A DNA stretch of 11,630 bases. Origin: Deltaproteobacteria bacterium. Its GTDB lineage: Bacteria > Desulfobacterota > Desulfobaccia > Desulfobaccales > Desulfobaccaceae. The number at the start of each line of letters is the position of its first letter. The first letter of the stretch is position 1. The stretch is taken from contig VGSX01000092.1 of assembly GCA_016874895.1 (NCBI GenBank), positions 1-11,630 on the forward strand, read 5' to 3'. The notes under the pieces are model-generated. The model ran no database searches and was not told the DNA's origin. It saw only the letters and a list, made by a program, of their open reading frames with translations. Shown piece after piece: positions 1 to 5,423 of the stretch. A program made the position numbers and the translations under genes.

Positions 1-70
1 GGTCCACATTTTCGGGGCCCACATATTTTTCATAATCCTCGATGGTCACTAAGCGAGCATGATTGATCAT
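1..70 (-). CDS. 5' end of an unidentified gene, possibly a glycosyltransferase
   Basis: Only the first 23 codons lie in the window; the gene continues past position 1. It starts with ATG at 70-68, behind a GGAGG ribosome binding site about 5 bases upstream. The ATG overlaps the TGA stop of the upstream pfkB gene as ATGA, so the two are very probably cotranscribed and translationally coupled. The visible protein begins MINHARLVTIEDYEKYVGPE. The pattern 'L..DY...VG.E' is reminiscent of the start of trehalose-synthase-like (TreT-type) family 4 glycosyltransferases. That would suit a neighbour of a sugar-phosphate kinase, but it is a weak inference from a short fragment. The existence of a coding start is well supported; its function is not. 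Confidence 0.6.
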   Translation of the reverse strand, partial: MINHARLVTIEDYEKYVGPENVD

Positions 71-1005
71 AAGGACCTCCTCTGGCTGATCTGGGCAAAA
101 AGCCTTTCCGTATCTTCCCGCCGGCATAGTTCCGTCCCCGGGGTCATGACCGCGGCCGAGCCCGCGGCAACCCCGAAGCGCAGGGCCTCCGGCCAGGATT
201 TGCCCCGGGCCAAAGCCAGTACCATTCCCGCCACGGTGCTGTCCCCGGCGCCCACCTTGCTTTTGAGGGGCACTACAGGGGCGGGCACCCGCTCCACCCC
301 CTCTGGCGAAGCCGCCAGGACTCCGGCCCCTCCCAAAGAAATAACCACGAACCGGCTCTTGTTGCTGGCGACAAACTCCCGGGCCAGGCGCTCCTCCTGC
401 ACTTCGTCCACCATCTCCTCTCCCACCAGTTCGGCGAACTCCCGCAGGTTGGGTTTAATCAGGAACACCCCCGCCGCTACGGCCAGGTTTAGGGACTCTC
501 CCGAGGTGTCCACGATAAGACGGGTGTCGTGCTTTTGAGCCAGCCTGGCCAGCCGGCCGTAAAAATCCGGGGGAATTCCCGGCGGCAGGGCTCCACTGGC
601 CACCAGGTAATCTAGCCGGGGCAGGAGAACCTCGATTTCCTCTAAACATCGCTGCCACTCCGGTTCCTGCACCGTGGGTCCCGGCATACCGAAGCGATAC
701 TGCTGGCCGCTGGACTTTTCCAGAATAATGACGTTTTCCCGTGTAGGTCCCGCCAGTTCGAGGACTTGCTGCTCCAGGCCTTCCTGATCCAGTAACTCCC
801 GGAGCATCTTTCCAGCCATGCCCCCGGCCAGGTAAAACGCCAAAGAATCGCCTCCCAGTTTGCGGATGGCTCGGGACACATTAATGCCTCCCCCGCCAGG
901 ATCATAGCTGGGAGGGTCGCAGCGCAGTTTCCGTTCGGCCACCACCTGGGCCACCGCAGCACTCTTGTCGATGGCCGGATTCAGGGTCAGCGTGGCTATT
1001 TTCAT
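67..1005 (-). CDS. pfkB: 6-phosphofructokinase II (PfkB family sugar kinase)
   Basis: Cytoplasmic ribokinase-fold kinase of 312 residues, expected to phosphorylate fructose 6-phosphate to fructose 1,6-bisphosphate in glycolysis. The family signature DPGGGGINVSRAI lies at residues 35-47; its GGGG form matches E. coli PfkB rather than the GGKG usual in 1-phosphofructokinase (FruK). ASGALPPG lies at 136-143, KPN at 184-186, and the anion-hole/catalytic motif GAGDS at 252-256, with D255 as the expected base. Length and collinearity fit E. coli PfkB (about 309 residues) from end to end, including the C-terminal GVAAGSAA segment. An AGGAGG ribosome binding site (1012-1017) sits 6 bases before the ATG. 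The gene ends in an ATGA overlap with the next minus-strand gene. Tagatose-6-phosphate kinase or another hexose-phosphate activity cannot be excluded from sequence alone. Confidence 0.93.
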   Translation of the reverse strand: MKIATLTLNPAIDKSAAVAQVVAERKLRCDPPSYDPGGGGINVSRAIRKLGGDSLAFYLAGGMAGKMLRELLDQEGLEQQVLELAGPTRENVIILEKSSGQQYRFGMPGPTVQEPEWQRCLEEIEVLLPRLDYLVASGALPPGIPPDFYGRLARLAQKHDTRLIVDTSGESLNLAVAAGVFLIKPNLREFAELVGEEMVDEVQEERLAREFVASNKSRFVVISLGGAGVLAASPEGVERVPAPVVPLKSKVGAGDSTVAGMVLALARGKSWPEALRFGVAAGSAAVMTPGTELCRREDTERLFAQISQRRSL

Positions 1006-1051
1006 GGGCTGCCTCCTTTCGGCTTAACACTCAGTTTCGGACAGAGGAATT

Positions 1052-1060
1052 ATTTTATCA
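1052..1060 (-). promoter_or_regulatory. Possible extended -10 promoter for pfkB
   Basis: On the minus strand this reads TGATAAAAT, an extended -10 element (TGn followed by TAAAAT, 5 of 6 matches to TATAAT), about 47 bases upstream of the pfkB start. No good -35 box lies 16-18 bases further upstream. It abuts the inverted repeat at 1061-1137. Supported only by motif and position. Confidence 0.35.
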
Positions 1061-1137
1061 GGTTAAGGGTGGCAATAAAAGTGGCGATACAGCGCCTACC
1101 GGTGACGGCAGCGCAAAAATATTGCCACTGCCTAACC
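1061..1137. repeat. Imperfect inverted repeat, possible insertion-element remnant
   Basis: The left arm (1061-1077, GGTTAAGGGTGGCAATA) is the imperfect reverse complement of the right arm (1120-1137), sharing GGTTA and GTGGCAATA with a small offset between them. A related direct copy, GTGGCGATA, follows the left arm at a 12-bp period (1069-1077 and 1081-1089). Repeated short boxes in both orientations resemble the multiple transposase-binding repeats at some insertion-sequence ends. It could therefore be two ends left after loss of the interior, or a small non-autonomous element. It lies between pfkB and the hsdS remnant. Its identity is inference; the symmetry is directly visible. Confidence 0.5.
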
Positions 1138-1193
1138 GACTGAAATCCGCCTGAATCTCCTTGACGGCTCAAAGGCACATGTCATACAATTAA

Positions 1194-1352
1194 GAAACCA
1201 CAAGAATCAACGCACTCATTGCCAAAATCCGAGAAAGTATAGACAAGCTCAAAGAATTCCGCGCCGCCCTGATTTCGGCGGCGGTCACCGGGAAGATCGA
1301 CGTCCGGGGAGAGGAGAGCTCTCGCAAAGACGCCGAGGACGCCAAGCAATAA
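1194..1352 (+). pseudogene. hsdS: 3' remnant of a type I restriction specificity subunit gene (hsdS)
   Basis: This open stretch of 52 codons translates as ETTRINALIAKIRESIDKL, then KEFRAALISAAVTGKIDVRG, then a short tail ending in TAA at 1350-1352. This is the characteristic C-terminal end of HsdS, the DNA-specificity subunit of type I restriction-modification complexes. It contains the conserved coiled-coil segment after the second target-recognition domain and the near-invariant ALISAAVTGKIDVRG motif. Nothing of the rest of the roughly 400-residue protein remains: an in-frame TAA lies at 1191-1193 and no start fits. No hsdR or hsdM is present. The last dozen codons and the stop are supplied by the first unit of the 109-bp tandem repeat. 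It is almost certainly non-functional debris of a lost restriction system. Confidence 0.85.
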
Positions 1353-1593
1353 ACCTGGGCGTTCTTAGCGTCTTGGCGAGAACCGATCAAGGATGGGATT
1401 ACTCGGCTCGTTAAAGGGCTGTGATAGCTCTCGCAAAGACACCAAGCGCGCCAAGCAATAAACCTGGGCGTTCTTAGCGTCTTGGCGAGAACCGATCAAG
1501 GATGGGATTACTCGGCTCGTTAAAGGGCTGTGATAGCTCTCCCAAAGACGCCAAGGACGCCAAGCAATAAACCTTGGCGTTCTTAGCGTCTTA
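1318..1593. repeat. Tandem repeat, 109-bp unit, about 2.5 copies, each with a large hairpin
   Basis: Units start at 1318, 1427 and 1536, an exact 109-bp period; the third is cut short at about 1593. Each unit holds an imperfect palindrome with 23-base arms: in unit 1, 1321-1343 against 1358-1380, with arms of the form CTCGCAAAGACGCC and GGCGTTCTTAGCGTCTTGG around a 14-base loop. This is followed by a spacer of about 46 bp that looks identical in units 1 and 2. The left arms have drifted between units (GACGCCGAGGACGCC, GACACCAAGCGCGCC, GACGCCAAGGACGCC), while the right arms are identical up to where unit 3 breaks off. CTCGCAAAGACGC-type palindromes are familiar as dispersed intergenic repeats in environmental bacteria. 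This is not a CRISPR: the units are too long and the 'spacers' are the same. Confidence 0.9.
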
Positions 1594-1594
1594 A

Positions 1595-1621
1595 GGGGTC
1601 ACGGCCATAAACCGTAACCCC
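1595..1621 (-). terminator. Hairpin just downstream of the tRNA gene, possible terminator
   Basis: On the minus strand, GGGGTTACGG pairs with CCGTGACCCC (10 bp with one G-U) around a 7-base loop, about 10 bases after the encoded CCA of the tRNA. Only a TTAA, not a real U-tract, follows, so it may be a weak terminator or merely a processing hairpin. Confidence 0.4.
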
Positions 1622-1631
1622 CTGGTTTATC

Positions 1632-1706
1632 TGGTAGGCGGTGAAGGATTTGAACCTTCGACTTCCACCGTGTGAGGATGGCACTCTACCCCTGAGTTAA
1701 CCGCCC
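1632..1706 (-). tRNA. tRNA-Val (anticodon CAC)
   Basis: The minus strand folds into a complete 75-nt cloverleaf. The acceptor stem is GGGCGGT with ACCGCCT (first pair G-U), the D stem ACTC with GAGT, and the anticodon stem CCATC with GGTGG. The loop CTCACAC puts anticodon CAC at positions 34-36. The T arm is GAAGG-TTCAAAT-CCTTC, followed by discriminator A and an encoded CCA (1632-1634). It decodes the valine codon GUG, common in the GC-rich genes here. It is a single gene with its own promoter upstream. Its 3' end points toward the repeats and the hsdS relic, a typical arrangement where an island once inserted, but I found no second copy of its 3' end as an att site. Confidence 0.96.
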
Positions 1707-1718
1707 GAACTCTTCTCT

Positions 1719-1748
1719 ATGATTACCATGAAGCCCCGGCTTTGGCAA
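1719..1748 (-). promoter_or_regulatory. Promoter of the tRNA-Val gene
   Basis: On the minus strand, TTGCCA (1743-1748; 5 of 6 to TTGACA) is followed after 18 bases by AATCAT (1719-1724; 4 of 6 to TATAAT), which ends 12 bases before the tRNA. The distance fits a short 5' leader. No other start signal competes in this spacer. Confidence 0.55.
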
Positions 1749-1905
1749 GTTTTTTTGTCCGATAAGAAAGGAAATTCCTAACCTCGGATTTTTGGCTATC
1801 CCTCATCTTTGTCTTTGTATCATCTTGATATCCTCACATTATTCTCCTCTTCCCCTTGTAAGAGAGGGTTAGGGTCAATGCTGTTGAATTAAGAGCACCT
1901 ATTAT

Positions 1906-2000
1906 GAAAAATCCCCCTAACTCCTCCTATACAGAAGGGGAACTTTTATAAAGAGTTCCTTTAGTTCATCCTTTGTTAAAGGGGGGCAGGGGGGATTTTC
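1906..2000. repeat. 95-bp inverted-repeat element (MITE-like dispersed repeat)
   Basis: The element begins GAAAAATCCCCCTAACTCC and its right end, read on the minus strand, begins GAAAATCCCCCCTGCCCCCC followed by TTTAACAAAGG. The arms are imperfect inverted copies of about 30 bases. C-rich GAAAATCCCCC...AAAGG palindromes recur between genes in many environmental genomes. It has no coding capacity. Whether it is a miniature transposable element or a structural repeat cannot be decided from one copy. Confidence 0.65.
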
Positions 2001-2118
2001 AATACTTTTCCTTCAAAAAGCTTCGATTTTTCCGGATGCCTTAGATTTAGCGGGTGCGAAACTTATACAGTATGAAGCGGAAAAAAATCAGGCTGGGACG
2101 ATGGCGTTGGCGGGACTG

Positions 2119-2171
2119 CCCCTCTACCCGGTCTGGCCCAGGTGATGGGACTGGCAGGATGAGTAGAGGGG
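2119..2171. repeat. Hairpin with 9-bp perfect stem and 35-base loop
   Basis: CCCCTCTAC (2119-2127) is perfectly complementary to GTAGAGGGG (2163-2171). Inside the loop CCCA and TGGG can pair as a second stem. No U-tract follows, so it is not an ordinary terminator. Function unknown. Confidence 0.45.
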
Positions 2172-2209
2172 TCTGTGCAGGTGCGCCATGGCGATATAAA
2201 TAATATTTT

Positions 2210-2242
2210 AACCGGAAAGTGGAAACCCGAAACCGGAAACGG
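2210..2242. repeat. Short degenerate GGAAACC-type repeats
   Basis: ACCGGAAA, GGAAACCC, GAAACC and GGAAACGG follow each other almost without interruption, forming a low-complexity purine-rich tract. No function assigned. Confidence 0.4.
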
Positions 2243-2272
2243 TATGAAGGGCTGTTTTTTAAAAAAAGGTCA

Positions 2273-2301
2273 TTGCGTTTCACGTTGAGAAAAGATATAT
2301 T
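2273..2301 (+). promoter_or_regulatory. Promoter for the Mn2+ riboswitch transcript
   Basis: TTGCGT (2273-2278) and TATATT (2296-2301; 5 of 6 to consensus) are separated by exactly 17 bases. A start 7 bases after the -10 box falls at about 2308, immediately before the first paired base of the riboswitch P1 helix at 2309. That makes the assignment more convincing than the motif match alone. Confidence 0.6.
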
Positions 2302-2308
2302 TCTACCA

Positions 2309-2396
2309 GCAAAGGGGAGTAGCTGCTCCGGGTAAGGTCAACACACTGGCGCAAGCCTGGCCTTACCGGCAATAACATGCTCGGCGAGACTTTTGC
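2309..2396 (+). promoter_or_regulatory. yybP-ykoY family Mn2+ riboswitch aptamer
   Basis: The segment carries the hallmark blocks of the yybP-ykoY class in order: AAAGGGGAGTAGC at 2311-2323, GGTAAGG at 2331-2337 able to pair with CCTTACC at 2361-2367, GTCAACAC at 2337-2344, and CGGCGAGACTTTTG near the 3' end (2382-2395). P1 is GCAAAGG (2309-2315) with CTTTTGC (2390-2396), 7 bp with one G-U. This class senses Mn2+. The 3' strand of P1 lies entirely inside the 5' arm of the terminator at 2388-2414, so the two are mutually exclusive. Ligand binding should stabilise P1, block termination and turn the downstream gene on. The downstream gene belongs to a family of Mn2+ exporters, the expected partner. 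Confidence 0.92.
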
Positions 2397-2423
2397 ACCA
2401 TCGGTGCAGAAGTCTTTTTTTTT
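2388..2423 (+). terminator. Intrinsic terminator forming the riboswitch expression platform
   Basis: GACTTTTGCACC (2388-2399) pairs with GGTGCAGAAGTC (2403-2414), 12 bp with a single G-U around a 3-base ATC loop, followed directly by nine T (2415-2423). It is a textbook Rho-independent terminator located 17 bases before the exporter start codon. Its 5' arm overlaps the aptamer P1 strand, so it acts as a conditional terminator. Confidence 0.93.
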
Positions 2424-2440
2424 GACGCGGGAGGCGTGGT

Positions 2441-3022
2441 ATGGAGGCTTTCTGGTTGTCCCTAAGCCTGATTTTTCTGGCGGAACTGGGGGACAAGACC
2501 CAGTTGGTGGCCCTGCTGCTGGCCACCCGGTATACCGCCGGGGTGGTGCTGGCCGGCATCTTTGTGGCCACCCTGGCGGTACATGCCCTGTCGGTGGCCC
2601 TGGGCGGGGCTACGGGCCATTTGCTGCCCCAGGGCTGGATCTATTTTTTCTCCGGCCTGGCCTTCATCGGTTTCGGCTGGTGGACCCTGCGGGGCGACTC
2701 CCTGGAAGAACAAGACTACCGCCCCTCCCGGTTCAAATCCCCTTTTATCATCGTCTTTGTGACATTTTTCCTGGCGGAATTGGGGGATAAAACCATGCTG
2801 GGGACAGTCACCCTGGCCGCCGGCCGGGAGCTGCTGCCAGTCTGGCTGGGGTCCACTCTCGGAATGGTCCTCTCTGACGCTTTGGCCATCGTGGTGGGAC
2901 GGATTTTAGGCAAGCAGTTGCCCGAGCGGCCTGTGAAGATCGGCGCCGCGCTGATTTTTGTGGCCTTCGGGCTATTTTATGTTTTTACCGGGGCGCTGGC
3001 ATTGTGGGGGAGTTACAATTAG
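2441..3022 (+). CDS. UPF0016/TMEM165-GDT1 family membrane transporter, probable Mn2+ exporter
   Basis: A 193-residue integral membrane protein with about six hydrophobic segments in two homologous halves. Each half carries the family signature ELGDKT (residues 15-20 and 113-118), the acidic cation-binding motif on which transport depends. A charged linker (about 85-100, LEEQDYRPSRFKS) separates the halves. Members of this family (for example MneA of Vibrio cholerae, Gdt1 and TMEM165) move Mn2+ and in some cases Ca2+. Here the Mn2+ riboswitch and conditional terminator directly upstream argue for Mn2+ export under excess. The ATG has a GGGAGG ribosome binding site (2429-2434) 6 bases upstream. 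The gene stands alone: a repeat hairpin follows 23 bases after the stop and the next gene is on the other strand. Confidence 0.93.
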   Translation: MEAFWLSLSLIFLAELGDKTQLVALLLATRYTAGVVLAGIFVATLAVHALSVALGGATGHLLPQGWIYFFSGLAFIGFGWWTLRGDSLEEQDYRPSRFKSPFIIVFVTFFLAELGDKTMLGTVTLAAGRELLPVWLGSTLGMVLSDALAIVVGRILGKQLPERPVKIGAALIFVAFGLFYVFTGALALWGSYN

Positions 3023-3045
3023 TTAAGCGATTATTTCTCAGTTCA

Positions 3046-3077
3046 AAGGCGGGATGCGCTTCGCTTTCCCGCCCTAC
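3046..3077. repeat. 32-bp REP-like palindromic repeat, copy 1
   Basis: Contains GGCGGGA (3048-3054) and its complement TCCCGCC (3067-3073), with an inner GCG/CGC pairing. An identical 32-bp copy lies at 9432-9463. Both copies sit a few dozen bases after a stop codon on the plus strand. This suggests a dispersed extragenic palindrome that may also act as a 3' end stabiliser or weak terminator. Confidence 0.85.
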
Positions 3078-3152
3078 ATGGTGAACTTTCGGAGCAGAAA
3101 ATTGAATTATTAAAATCTTCCTTATTCATGCCCTCAGTAATCACCCCCCTCA

Positions 3153-3989
3153 TCACCCCCCGAATAACCGCAGAGCGTTTTTCCCGAGAATCATCTCCTG
3201 GTGTTCCGGGGACAAGCCGCCTTCTTGCATCTCCTTGAGATAGCGGGAGGGCGGCAGGAGGGGATAGTCGCTGCCGAACAGGATCTTTTCCGGTCCCAGG
3301 ATTTCCGCGGCCAGGCGGTAGATCTCCGGCCGGTAGAGAAAAGGCGACGCGGCTGTATCAAAATAGACGTTTTTCAGGGCAGCAGGGACCTCTTTTTTCA
3401 GGAGATTATAGAAAAACAGGCCGCCGCCCCAATGGGCCAGAATGAGGGTCAACTCGGGGAAGGCCTTGACGAGGCTATAAAGGTCTCCCAACTGCATGGG
3501 GCTCTTGCCGGGGTAGGCGTGGCCCACGGGTTCGTTGGCGTGGAGGAGCAGGGGCACCCCATAGCCCATACAGAGATCGGCGATGGGGGCCAAGGCCGAC
3601 AGTATGTCCCCCCCCAGACCTTCGTGATAAAAGGCCAGTTCTCCCACTCCCCGACACCCGGCGGCCAGGCAGCGCTCCACTTCCGCCGCGGCCCCCGTCT
3701 CCAGGGCATTGACGCAGGCGAAGCCGATGAGATGGCGCGGAAAGCGGTGCTGGGCCTCGATAATATAATCATTGTGCCGCCGCATGAGCTTCAGGGTGCG
3801 CCAGGGAAAGCCGAAGATGACCGATTGCTCTACGCCCTGATCGGCCATGGCCTGGATTAGCTCTTCTGCCGTGTTTAACTTGGCCTGAGGGGAGTCGTAA
3901 AGCCAACGGAAGGCGGGGTCCTCCCCGAAATAATTTTCCCGCTGGCGGACGATCTCCGGTGGAAAGACGTGGGTGTGAATATCAATCAT
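3153..3989 (-). CDS. Amidohydrolase family 2 metal-dependent hydrolase
   Basis: A 278-residue cytoplasmic TIM-barrel protein of the amidohydrolase_2 (PF04909) type. The HxH metal motif is at the extreme N-terminus (H5 and H7 in MIDIHTH). Further candidate metal or catalytic ligands are E117, H150 (PLLLHANE), H186 (LILAHWGG) and D241 (FGSDYPL), spaced as in the family. Relatives include decarboxylases and lactonases acting on carboxylated ring or lactone substrates; the substrate cannot be told from sequence. The start ATG lies within the last codons of the upstream Smr-domain gene (8-bp overlap), with an AGGA ribosome binding site inside that gene. The two are therefore translated from one message and probably coupled. 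Confidence 0.85.
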   Translation of the reverse strand: MIDIHTHVFPPEIVRQRENYFGEDPAFRWLYDSPQAKLNTAEELIQAMADQGVEQSVIFGFPWRTLKLMRRHNDYIIEAQHRFPRHLIGFACVNALETGAAAEVERCLAAGCRGVGELAFYHEGLGGDILSALAPIADLCMGYGVPLLLHANEPVGHAYPGKSPMQLGDLYSLVKAFPELTLILAHWGGGLFFYNLLKKEVPAALKNVYFDTAASPFLYRPEIYRLAAEILGPEKILFGSDYPLLPPSRYLKEMQEGGLSPEHQEMILGKNALRLFGG

Positions 3990-4311
3990 ATCCGTTTTCC
4001 TGCTGTTTCAAGACCACGGTGGTGGCCCCCCAGCCCCCGGCCTGGGGGTCCGCGTCGGCAACGGCCAGGACATGGGGGTGTTTGGCCAGAATGCGGCGCA
4101 CCCGGTCCTTGAGCTGGCCGGTGCCTTTGCCATGGATGATTTTCACCTGGAAGATGCCCTGCTCCCGGCAGGCTTCCAGGTAATCATGGAGGAGCGGTTC
4201 CACTTCCCGGGGTGAGAAGGTGTGCAGGTCCAGGACATCTTCAATGGGGAGCACCACCGGTTCGGGGAAAGGGTCGAAGAAATCTTCTTCGTCGGTTTTT
4301 TTCTTGCCCAT
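3982..4311 (-). CDS. Small stand-alone Smr-domain protein
   Basis: A 109-residue protein made of a short acidic N-terminal tail (1-25) and one Smr domain, the fold found at the C-terminus of MutS2 and in stand-alone bacterial proteins. It has LDLHTFSPREV (27-37, the LDLHG-type motif with T in place of G), HGKGTGQL (60-67) and GGWGATTV (92-99). Smr domains bind branched or structured nucleic acids and some are endonucleases, including ribosome-rescue nucleases in the wider family. Which applies here is unknown. A clear ribosome binding site is lacking (A-rich AAAAAAAGAGACCT before the ATG). It is the first gene of a two-gene unit with the overlapping amidohydrolase and is transcribed divergently from the L,D-transpeptidase gene. 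Confidence 0.87.
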   Translation of the reverse strand: MGKKKTDEEDFFDPFPEPVVLPIEDVLDLHTFSPREVEPLLHDYLEACREQGIFQVKIIHGKGTGQLKDRVRRILAKHPHVLAVADADPQAGGWGATTVVLKQQENGYD

Positions 4312-4430
4312 AGGTCTCTTTTTTTAGTTCTCCAGGAGTACTTTTAGCATATACTGGGTATAGTTAGGGTTTTGTAAGCACACTCCAGGATCGACGCATC
4401 TCTTGTGAACCCTGATAGTAGGGAAAGCTT

Positions 4431-5342
4431 ATGACGTGGCGACGTTTTCTCTGTTTCGGCCTTTTTCTGACGCTACTAAGCGCGTCCCCGGACCGGGCTT
4501 TGGCGGCTGGGCCTTTTCAGTATCGTCTACCCGCCACCGACACCGGCGTTGATCCCGCTGCGGTGACCGTAGTGGGGGAATTTCAAAAGCATTGGCTCAA
4601 ACTCCACGAAAACATGTATGAAATTGCCCGGCAGTACGGCTTGGGCTTTTGGGAGTTGGCCCGTTTTCACCGTAATTTAGACCACTTTTACCTGCCCAAG
4701 GACCAGGAGATGGTCATCCCCAGCCGCTGGATCCTGCCCCCGGTGGCCAAACCCGAGGGCATTGTCATAAACGTGGCGGAATTGCGCAATTACCGCTTTT
4801 TCCCGGAGTCCGGGCAGGTGCGGACCTATCCCATCGGCATCGGCGTTTTCGAGCACAAGACTCCCTTCGGGCGCTTCCGGATATCGTCCAAGGCGGAAAA
4901 TCCGGGCTGGCGCATCCCGGCCAGCCTGCGATGGAAATATGACGGCAAATCCTTTCTGCCGCCCGGGGAGGGCAATCCCATCGGCACCCATTGGCTGGGC
5001 CTGACCAGCTATGGCCTGCACGGCACCCACGCCGACTTCGGGGTGGGCCGTCTGGTCAGCCATGGCTGTATCCGCCACTATAATGATGATATTAAAGAGC
5101 TTTTTGAATTGACCCCCGTGGGCACGCCGGTGCTGATTATTTATGAGCCGGTGAAAATCGGCTTTTTAAAGGGGCGCATTTTCATCGAGGTTCATGAGGA
5201 TGTATACCACAAAATTCCCGATTTGCTGCAGCACGCCATCAAACAGGTGGAAGCCCGGCAGCTGGGGGACCGGATCAACTGGAGCAGGTTCGTCCGGGCC
5301 GTGGAAGAGAGAAACGGCGCTCCTTTGGATATTACCCGCTGA
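4431..5342 (+). CDS. Exported L,D-transpeptidase (YkuD domain) with LysM-like module
   Basis: A 303-residue envelope enzyme expected to make meso-diaminopimelate crosslinks in peptidoglycan or attach proteins to it. It has a cleavable signal peptide (1-26, hydrophobic core LCFGLFLTLLSA, ending ALAA) and a LysM-like peptidoglycan-binding segment (about 52-100, with YEIARQYG and LPKDQEMVIP). The YkuD catalytic domain (about 110-240) carries HGTH at 197-200 and SHGCIR at 210-215, C213 being the nucleophile. The architecture matches ErfK/YbiS/YcfS-type enzymes. A C-terminal helical tail of about 60 residues follows the catalytic domain. The ribosome binding site is weak (AGGGAAAG). The gene converges with the phosphatase gene; between them only a weak 6-bp hairpin (5359-5376) without a T-tract is visible. 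Confidence 0.93.
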   Translation: MTWRRFLCFGLFLTLLSASPDRALAAGPFQYRLPATDTGVDPAAVTVVGEFQKHWLKLHENMYEIARQYGLGFWELARFHRNLDHFYLPKDQEMVIPSRWILPPVAKPEGIVINVAELRNYRFFPESGQVRTYPIGIGVFEHKTPFGRFRISSKAENPGWRIPASLRWKYDGKSFLPPGEGNPIGTHWLGLTSYGLHGTHADFGVGRLVSHGCIRHYNDDIKELFELTPVGTPVLIIYEPVKIGFLKGRIFIEVHEDVYHKIPDLLQHAIKQVEARQLGDRINWSRFVRAVEERNGAPLDITR

Positions 5343-5423
5343 GGTGGACCGGGGTCAGCGCCAGCCTGCCCTGGCGAGCCCAAGGTTAGCAGCATATCCC
5401 CTTTCCAGCGTTGCCATTATACG

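Larger units (their letters stand above)
1749..2272. other. Gene-free spacer of about 520 bp, rich in repeats
   Basis: No protein-coding gene is supported here. The only open frame of note (minus strand, 2047-2283) runs through repeats, has no ribosome binding site and has a low-complexity RFRFRVSTFR translation. The spacer contains a CCTCTTCC...AAGAGAGGGTTAGGG stem-like motif (about 1846-1874), an inverted-repeat element (1906-2000), a hairpin (2119-2171) and short GGAAACC-type repeats (2210-2242). It separates the tRNA unit from the Mn2+ riboswitch promoter. Confidence 0.7.

Noticed and set aside
1092..1100. CGCCTACC match to the 3' end of tRNA-Val as an att site
   Set aside because: Only 8 bases and in an unsuitable orientation; expected by chance.
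1318..1593. CRISPR array
   Set aside because: Period of 109 bp, palindromic 60-base core and identical intervening sequence; no cas gene nearby.
2047..2283. Minus-strand open frame in the long spacer
   Set aside because: Runs through a hairpin and GGAAACC repeats, low complexity, no ribosome binding site.
3201..3860. Plus-strand open frame opposite the amidohydrolase
   Set aside because: Antisense shadow. The opposite strand encodes a complete protein with metal ligands in the right order.
4350..4362. Palindrome TATAC-TGG-GTATA in the divergent spacer between the Smr and L,D-transpeptidase genes
   Set aside because: Arms of only 5 AT-rich bases and no convincing promoter boxes placed around it.
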